Shown in pieces: positions 59,333 to 64,000 of a DNA stretch of 64,000 bases (its first letter is position 1; each line of letters starts with the position of its first letter). The translations under genes were made by a program, and so were the position numbers. Source of the DNA: an uncultured Bacteroidales bacterium (GTDB lineage Bacteria; Bacteroidota; Bacteroidia; Bacteroidales; Bacteroidaceae); the NCBI GenBank assembly GCA_945833885.1, contig CAMAFY010000006.1, positions 31,113 through 95,112 on the forward strand, given 5' to 3'. The notes below the pieces were generated by a model, which was not told the DNA's origin, ran no database searches, and was given only the letters and a program-made list of their open reading frames with translations.

Positions 59333-61105
59333 TTAGAAGTTGTAGGTATAGGATGCGGTTACGCCCTTTTGTGCGGGGACATAGCGGCATACGCCACCCG
59401 AACAATTATATCCGGCTCGCGTTTTGCCGTATCCTACACAGAGGCGGTGGGACTTTTGCGTGAAGGTGACGAGAGCCTGATAATAGTGTACCTTGTTTTC
59501 GTTGCCGGATGCGTCGACAACATGGGCGTTATACTGGTCGCTGAGGGTGAACATGAAGTGGGGGAGCATGGAGAACTCAATGAGTCCGAACCACCAGTCC
59601 TTCTGGTCCTCTTCGGTATGCAGGTACTGTGCCTCGGCACGGACGGCAAGTTTGCGGTTGATGTTCCATTTTCCCTCGGCAATGGCGATGTTGGCTTTTA
59701 TCATTCCGCCTTCACCTTCCACGACAGTCTTGTTGTATTGCTGGTGCAGATACTTGAGATTGAGTTTGAAAGATTTGGAAATCTTCTTTTCAAGGTCTAC
59801 GCTGAACTCCTGATAGTACTTCTCATCGCCCACTTTCCAGAAGTTTCCGTTCTTGAAACCTTGGGTTCCGTAGAGCGAGGTCTTGTCGGATTTCAGGAAA
59901 TCGTAGTAGTTTCCTTCAGGGGCAATTTGGGGGTCGATGGGCGTTTCTCCTGAACGTACGTGGCTGAATGCCGCCTTGATGGTGGTGCCATATTTGCCTC
60001 CGAGAGGGGTTTTGCGCTTGAAGGTGTAACTTCCTTCAGCCTGGAATGCCCATTCTCCGGGAACATTCTGCGTGGCATAGGGATAGATGGTTGCCAGCGA
60101 GTAGGTCTGCTGCTGGGTGAAGGCGGGCAGATGGTTGATGAAACTCGATGTAAGCGTCATCGAACGACGTGAGCGGAAGGCCATATCCTCGGAACGCTTC
60201 ACCTGAGCCAGGAAACTCATTCCGCGTTTAGAGTAACTTCCGGAGAGCAGGAGTGCGCGGCCGTTGCGGTAGATGTAGCCATTGTCGTACGAGGGGTCCT
60301 GACTCTTCTGCGCATATTCGGCGAGGAAAGAGTAATTACCCTTGCGGAGGTTGGCACGGACATCAAAACTTCCTACCTTTTCAGGCAGATTAAGGCTTTG
60401 GGTATACATCATCGGCATATTGTTCTCATCGTACTCCGTGATGGTTTTTCCGATGGTTTCGGCCTCTTCCTGCTTCGTCACCCAACTTGCACCAAGGGTC
60501 AGTGCTGTGTTATGGTCCTGCATGCGGGGGAACCAGTCGTGGAGACTGAATTCGGCATCAGCGCCGTAGACCCATGAGTCGTTGAGATCCCAATACCGGC
60601 GTTGCTTTCCTCCGAGAGCCTTGATGCGGACACCTTTGATGGCATCAATGGTAAGGCGTCCACCAAGGAGGCTGTTGTCGATGCCGAGCGATCGCTCTTC
60701 GTAGGTGCGGAAGATGAGTCCTGAACCGAATTGGTCGTAGAAAGTTCCGCCGGTGAGTTCAAATCCTTTGTAGTTTCCTTTGATATAATAGAAAGGAACT
60801 CCCCATCCTTTGAAATCAGGTTCAAATCCGGGGAGGGGATATTCGTTGAATTCCAAGCGTGCTCCCGCCTCAATGTACTTGTTGATGGCGCCAAGTTGCA
60901 CATAGGTGTTGGTAAGTGCCCAGTTGTCGGTCTCCTCTGTTCCGATGGTTTTGTCGTCCTGGGGTACGAGGACATCGCTCTGGACAGAGCCTGTGATGCG
61001 CCATTTCTTCCATTCGTTGTCGGAATCGGCGTTGAAACTCTGTGCCGATGCCGTCAGCGTAGTGCCCAGAATCAAGGCAAGCGCGGCGGTTTTGCTGTAT
61101 TTCAT
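59333..61105 (-). CDS. DUF6029-like outer membrane beta-barrel protein
   Basis: 590 aa; signal peptide, beta-barrel-like repeats, C-terminal SYTYNF; between Omp28-like and TlpA-like genes. Confidence 0.7.
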   Translation of the reverse strand: MKYSKTAALALILGTTLTASAQSFNADSDNEWKKWRITGSVQSDVLVPQDDKTIGTEETDNWALTNTYVQLGAINKYIEAGARLEFNEYPLPGFEPDFKGWGVPFYYIKGNYKGFELTGGTFYDQFGSGLIFRTYEERSLGIDNSLLGGRLTIDAIKGVRIKALGGKQRRYWDLNDSWVYGADAEFSLHDWFPRMQDHNTALTLGASWVTKQEEAETIGKTITEYDENNMPMMYTQSLNLPEKVGSFDVRANLRKGNYSFLAEYAQKSQDPSYDNGYIYRNGRALLLSGSYSKRGMSFLAQVKRSEDMAFRSRRSMTLTSSFINHLPAFTQQQTYSLATIYPYATQNVPGEWAFQAEGSYTFKRKTPLGGKYGTTIKAAFSHVRSGETPIDPQIAPEGNYYDFLKSDKTSLYGTQGFKNGNFWKVGDEKYYQEFSVDLEKKISKSFKLNLKYLHQQYNKTVVEGEGGMIKANIAIAEGKWNINRKLAVRAEAQYLHTEEDQKDWWFGLIEFSMLPHFMFTLSDQYNAHVVDASGNENKVHYYQALVTFTQKSHRLCVGYGKTRAGYNCSGGVCRYVPAQKGVTASYTYNF

Positions 61106-61198
61106 GCTGTCTTTTGTCGTCGTGGTTGTAGTGATAGCCGTTTGGGGGTACTGTTCTGTAAGTCTGTTTCCCCTGACCCGTATGCCGTGGAGGCTGGA

Positions 61199-61723
61199 TT
61201 ATTCAGTCTTGGCGTCAGCGGGTGCTGTGGCTTTGCCTTCAAGGATTTCGCGAACTTTCTCGATGATGTGTCCTTCTGAACCTTCAGTATATCCCGAGCG
61301 GCTTTCGACAATCTTGCCGTTTCCGTCGATGATGAACACGTGAGGTATCATGGCTACGCCGAGTGCGCGGCGGAAATCGCTGTTGGGATCCAGCAGAACG
61401 TCGTATTCCCATCCGTGGTTGTCGACCAAAGGCTTTACCTTTTGGGCGTTTTGTGCCTCGTCGATGCTGATGGCATAGAGTTTTACGCCAGTCTCGTCCT
61501 TCCAGTCTTCGTAGACTTCTGCGATGTTGGAGAGTTCGCGGTTGCAGGGCTTGCACCAGGTGGCAAAGAAACTGATGATGAAGGGTTTGCCATCGTTGTT
61601 GAGGGTGGCGGTATCTACCGTCTTGCCGTCAATGGTACGGAGGTTGACGGAGGGGAGTTGGGCAAAGGCACTGCCTGCGGAAAGCATGAACAATGCGATG
61701 GCTGCGGAAAGGAATTTCTTCAT
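61199..61723 (-). CDS. TlpA-family thioredoxin-like protein
   Basis: 174 aa; signal peptide; FIISFFATWCKPCNRELSNIAEVY. Confidence 0.92.
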   Translation of the reverse strand: MKKFLSAAIALFMLSAGSAFAQLPSVNLRTIDGKTVDTATLNNDGKPFIISFFATWCKPCNRELSNIAEVYEDWKDETGVKLYAISIDEAQNAQKVKPLVDNHGWEYDVLLDPNSDFRRALGVAMIPHVFIIDGNGKIVESRSGYTEGSEGHIIEKVREILEGKATAPADAKTE

Positions 61724-62292
61724 TGTGAGTGTTTTTGTATAAGGGTGAGTTCTTTATCCGGCAGGTGTAGGAGATTTTTTGCGATAGTTTTTTATGGGGA
61801 ATTTCAGGCTGATCAGCCGAATATCTTTTTTTGTTGCACCTGCTTATCTTGATTGTTTAGGGACAAAAGCCTTCGGGATGGTTTGTGGGTGGACCGGTAT
61901 TGCCGTGAATGTTCAGCGGGAACCGGTGTGTATATGCCGAGGTCTTTAACCTATTTTACGTTGCAAAAATACGTTAATCCTCAGGGGTTTGCAAAATTTT
62001 TGTGGCATTTCGTCATTTCTTGATGCGTATGACGTATGGTTTGCTATCTTTCTTCCTCAAAATTAGGGGTGTTCTGTCGATAAAATGGTTGATGTGTTTC
62101 AGACTTTTTTCTAAGGTTGCGCTGTTTTCTCCTCCGTCTTCTTCGTTTCTTCATCTTTTGTTTGCGGTGAGATGTACGTTGTGTTTTCTGACAGAAAGAA
62201 ATTTATGAGGGTTGCTGTGCCGGGAGTTATGTTCCAAGAGACGTGGACGTTACCAGAAGTCAACAGGGAATCTTGATGTTGATGGAAACAAA

Positions 62293-62329
62293 AAAGCACT
62301 GATTCAGCAGAAACTGTAATCAGTGCTTT
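62293..62329 (-). terminator. Terminator of tRNA-Pro
   Basis: Minus strand AAAGCACTGATT-...-AATCAGTGCTTT-TTTTG, perfect 12-bp stem. Confidence 0.9.
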
Positions 62330-62337
62330 ATGTGATG

Positions 62338-62411
62338 TCGGGGTGACTGGACTCGAACCAGCGACCACACGCCCCCCAGACGCGTACGCTAACCAACTGC
62401 GCCACACCCCG
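62338..62411 (-). tRNA. tRNA-Pro (GGG)
   Basis: Minus strand CGGGGTGTGGCGCAGTTGGTTAGCGTACGCGTCTGGGGGGCGTGTGGTCGCTGGTTCGAGTCCAGTCACCCCG; acceptor CGGGGTG/CACCCCG; loop CTGGGGG, anticodon GGG; CCA not encoded. Confidence 0.95.
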
Positions 62412-62959
62412 AATCATTTGATGTTGAGGGCTTTCGAGAACATCGTTTGAAACGGCATGTTCCCGAAATGCGAGTGCAAAGGTAGGATGAATTCTGCGTG
62501 CCCGCAAGTTTTTTTGAAGAAAAATGAGTGAAGGATGCGTTTTTTGTGTCGTAGATGGGCGAATTTTGTTTCTTTTGCTTTGTAAAGAAGACAAAAATAA
62601 TGGTCGTTTTTATTGAATTCCTCAAAAAGGTTGTCGCTAATTCATTCTGTTGCTGAGCCCCTTTTTTCGTTTAGTCCGGGTGTTACATTCTGGCTCCATG
62701 TCCAAAAAAACAAAATTGCTGGTGTTGGGTTTTTCGTTGGTTGATTCCGTTTTCCTCCTTCGTGTTTCCGCCAATCAAATCGGTATGATGGCCTTCGATT
62801 CGACGATGTTCTTCGTTATGGAAAATTCAATCAGTTAAATCATTTCTCTTTTTTTCAGTAAGTCTTGTGAATGCGTTTGAATTTGCAATGCTGTATCCCT
62901 GAATTCTTGACAAATTTAATATGTCCCCTTTTTACAAACGTTTGAATTTGGAATAATCT

Positions 62960-62991
62960 TTTGCGCATATTATAAATATTGTGTACCTTCG
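62960..62991 (+). promoter_or_regulatory. Promoter of the AAA-ATPase-like gene
   Basis: TTTG - 20 nt - TACCTTCG (one mismatch to TAnnTTTG). Confidence 0.5.
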
Positions 62992-63059
62992 CAAAAACTT
63001 TCCTCTTTGAATCTTTGGAACAGTTTATATCGCTTTCCAATCCCCAAATTTTCGACATT

Positions 63060-64000
63060 ATGAAATACCCCATTGGCATTCAGACATTCAGCGAGATTAT
63101 CAACGACGGCTATGTTTACGTGGATAAGACCGCCCTTATCCACCGTCTCGTGACGCAAGGTAAGGTCTATTTCCTGAGCCGTCCGCGCCGGTTCGGAAAA
63201 AGTCTGCTGCTTTCCACCCTGAAGGCTTATTTTCTGGGGCAGAAAGACCTGTTCAAAGGGCTCGCCATCGAGAGTCTGGAGCAGGAATGGGCGGAACATC
63301 CCGTGTTCCACATCTCTTTCGGAACGGGAAAATTCAGCACTCCGGGATTCCTGGAACAGGTGCTCCACAAGGCGGTTTCGGATTTTGAGAAGATCTATGG
63401 AGCCGACACCAATGTGACGGATGTGGCATTGCGCTTCCAAAGTGTCATCGAGGCCGCCCACGAGAAGACGGGGCGGAGGGTCGTAGTGTTGATTGACGAG
63501 TACGACAAACCCATCCTCGACGTCCTCGATTCCGGAGAGACCGTGCAGACATCGCCGGGAAATTCCAAGAGGTTGGAGGACCATAACCGCGAAATCCTCA
63601 AAGGATTCTACGGCGTCTTCAAGGATGCCGACCCGCATCTGCGCTTCGTTTTCCTCACGGGTGTGACGAAATTCTCACAAGTGAGCGTGTTCAGCGGCTT
63701 CAACCAGCCCGACGACATCAGTCTTGACTCGCGGTATGACACCCTGTGTGGCGTCACCACGGACGAACTTCTCAGTGTCTTCAACGAGTCCATCCACGAA
63801 TTGGCGGACTATCTCCGCCTCAGTTTCGACGAGACCGTGGAGAAACTCAAGGAACGCTACGATGGTTACCATTTCAGCAAGCGGCTGTGCGATGTCTATA
63901 ATCCGTTCAGCATCCTGAATTGCTTCGCTAAAAGTGAACTCCGAAACTACTGGTTCGCATCGGGAACACCGACCTATCTCGTACGACTTCTTGCGCATTG
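63060..64000 (+). CDS. AAA-ATPase-like / DUF1703 (PD-(D/E)XK) family protein, 3' end outside window
   Basis: MKYPIGIQTFSEIINDGYVYVDKTALIHRLVTQGKVYFLSRPRRFGKSLLLSTLKAYF...VVVLIDEYDKPI; open to the window end. Confidence 0.92.
   Translation, partial: MKYPIGIQTFSEIINDGYVYVDKTALIHRLVTQGKVYFLSRPRRFGKSLLLSTLKAYFLGQKDLFKGLAIESLEQEWAEHPVFHISFGTGKFSTPGFLEQVLHKAVSDFEKIYGADTNVTDVALRFQSVIEAAHEKTGRRVVVLIDEYDKPILDVLDSGETVQTSPGNSKRLEDHNREILKGFYGVFKDADPHLRFVFLTGVTKFSQVSVFSGFNQPDDISLDSRYDTLCGVTTDELLSVFNESIHELADYLRLSFDETVEKLKERYDGYHFSKRLCDVYNPFSILNCFAKSELRNYWFASGTPTYLVRLLAH

Overview
This 64 kb window is from a Bacteroidales chromosome. A Prevotella-like source is inferred from gene order, TAnnTTTG promoters and protein families. 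The backbone is conserved housekeeping DNA: a hybrid sensor kinase (cut by the left edge), a Wzx-like flippase, rimP-nusA-infB, a purH-like gene followed by mreB-mreC-mreD-mrdA-rodA, nrdD-nrdG, a GH20 hexosaminidase, mutS, ResB/CcsA/cytochrome c peroxidase, a Crp/Fnr regulator, a TGS-uridine-kinase-like protein, PepC, RNase R, an acetyltransferase, a TonB-dependent receptor, an Omp28/DUF6029-like/TlpA envelope cluster, tRNA-Pro(GGG), and an AAA-ATPase-like gene cut by the right edge. The main accessory insert (about 19.15-28.65 kb, minus strand) is a compact restriction-modification island: two adjacent m5C methyltransferases, an McrB-type AAA+ GTPase and a DUF2357/PD-(D/E)XK nuclease. This is the gene set of the GTP-dependent LlaJI class. 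It is preceded by an XRE regulator and degraded genes and flanked by IS1380-type debris and inverted repeats. The most unusual signal is a set of at least eleven intergenic arrays of degenerate tandem repeats that all keep a period of about 22 bp (21-23) while the unit sequence differs between loci. Several share a dyad-like core AAAsTTCCGmwsTTT. Two dispersed short TIR elements (one interrupting an IS transposase), a headless SbcC-like Zn-hook coiled-coil protein, a stand-alone IMP cyclohydrolase, and a consensus promoter about 700 bp from the next convincing gene are also worth follow-up. All calls come from reading the sequence and the supplied ORFs; no database search was run.
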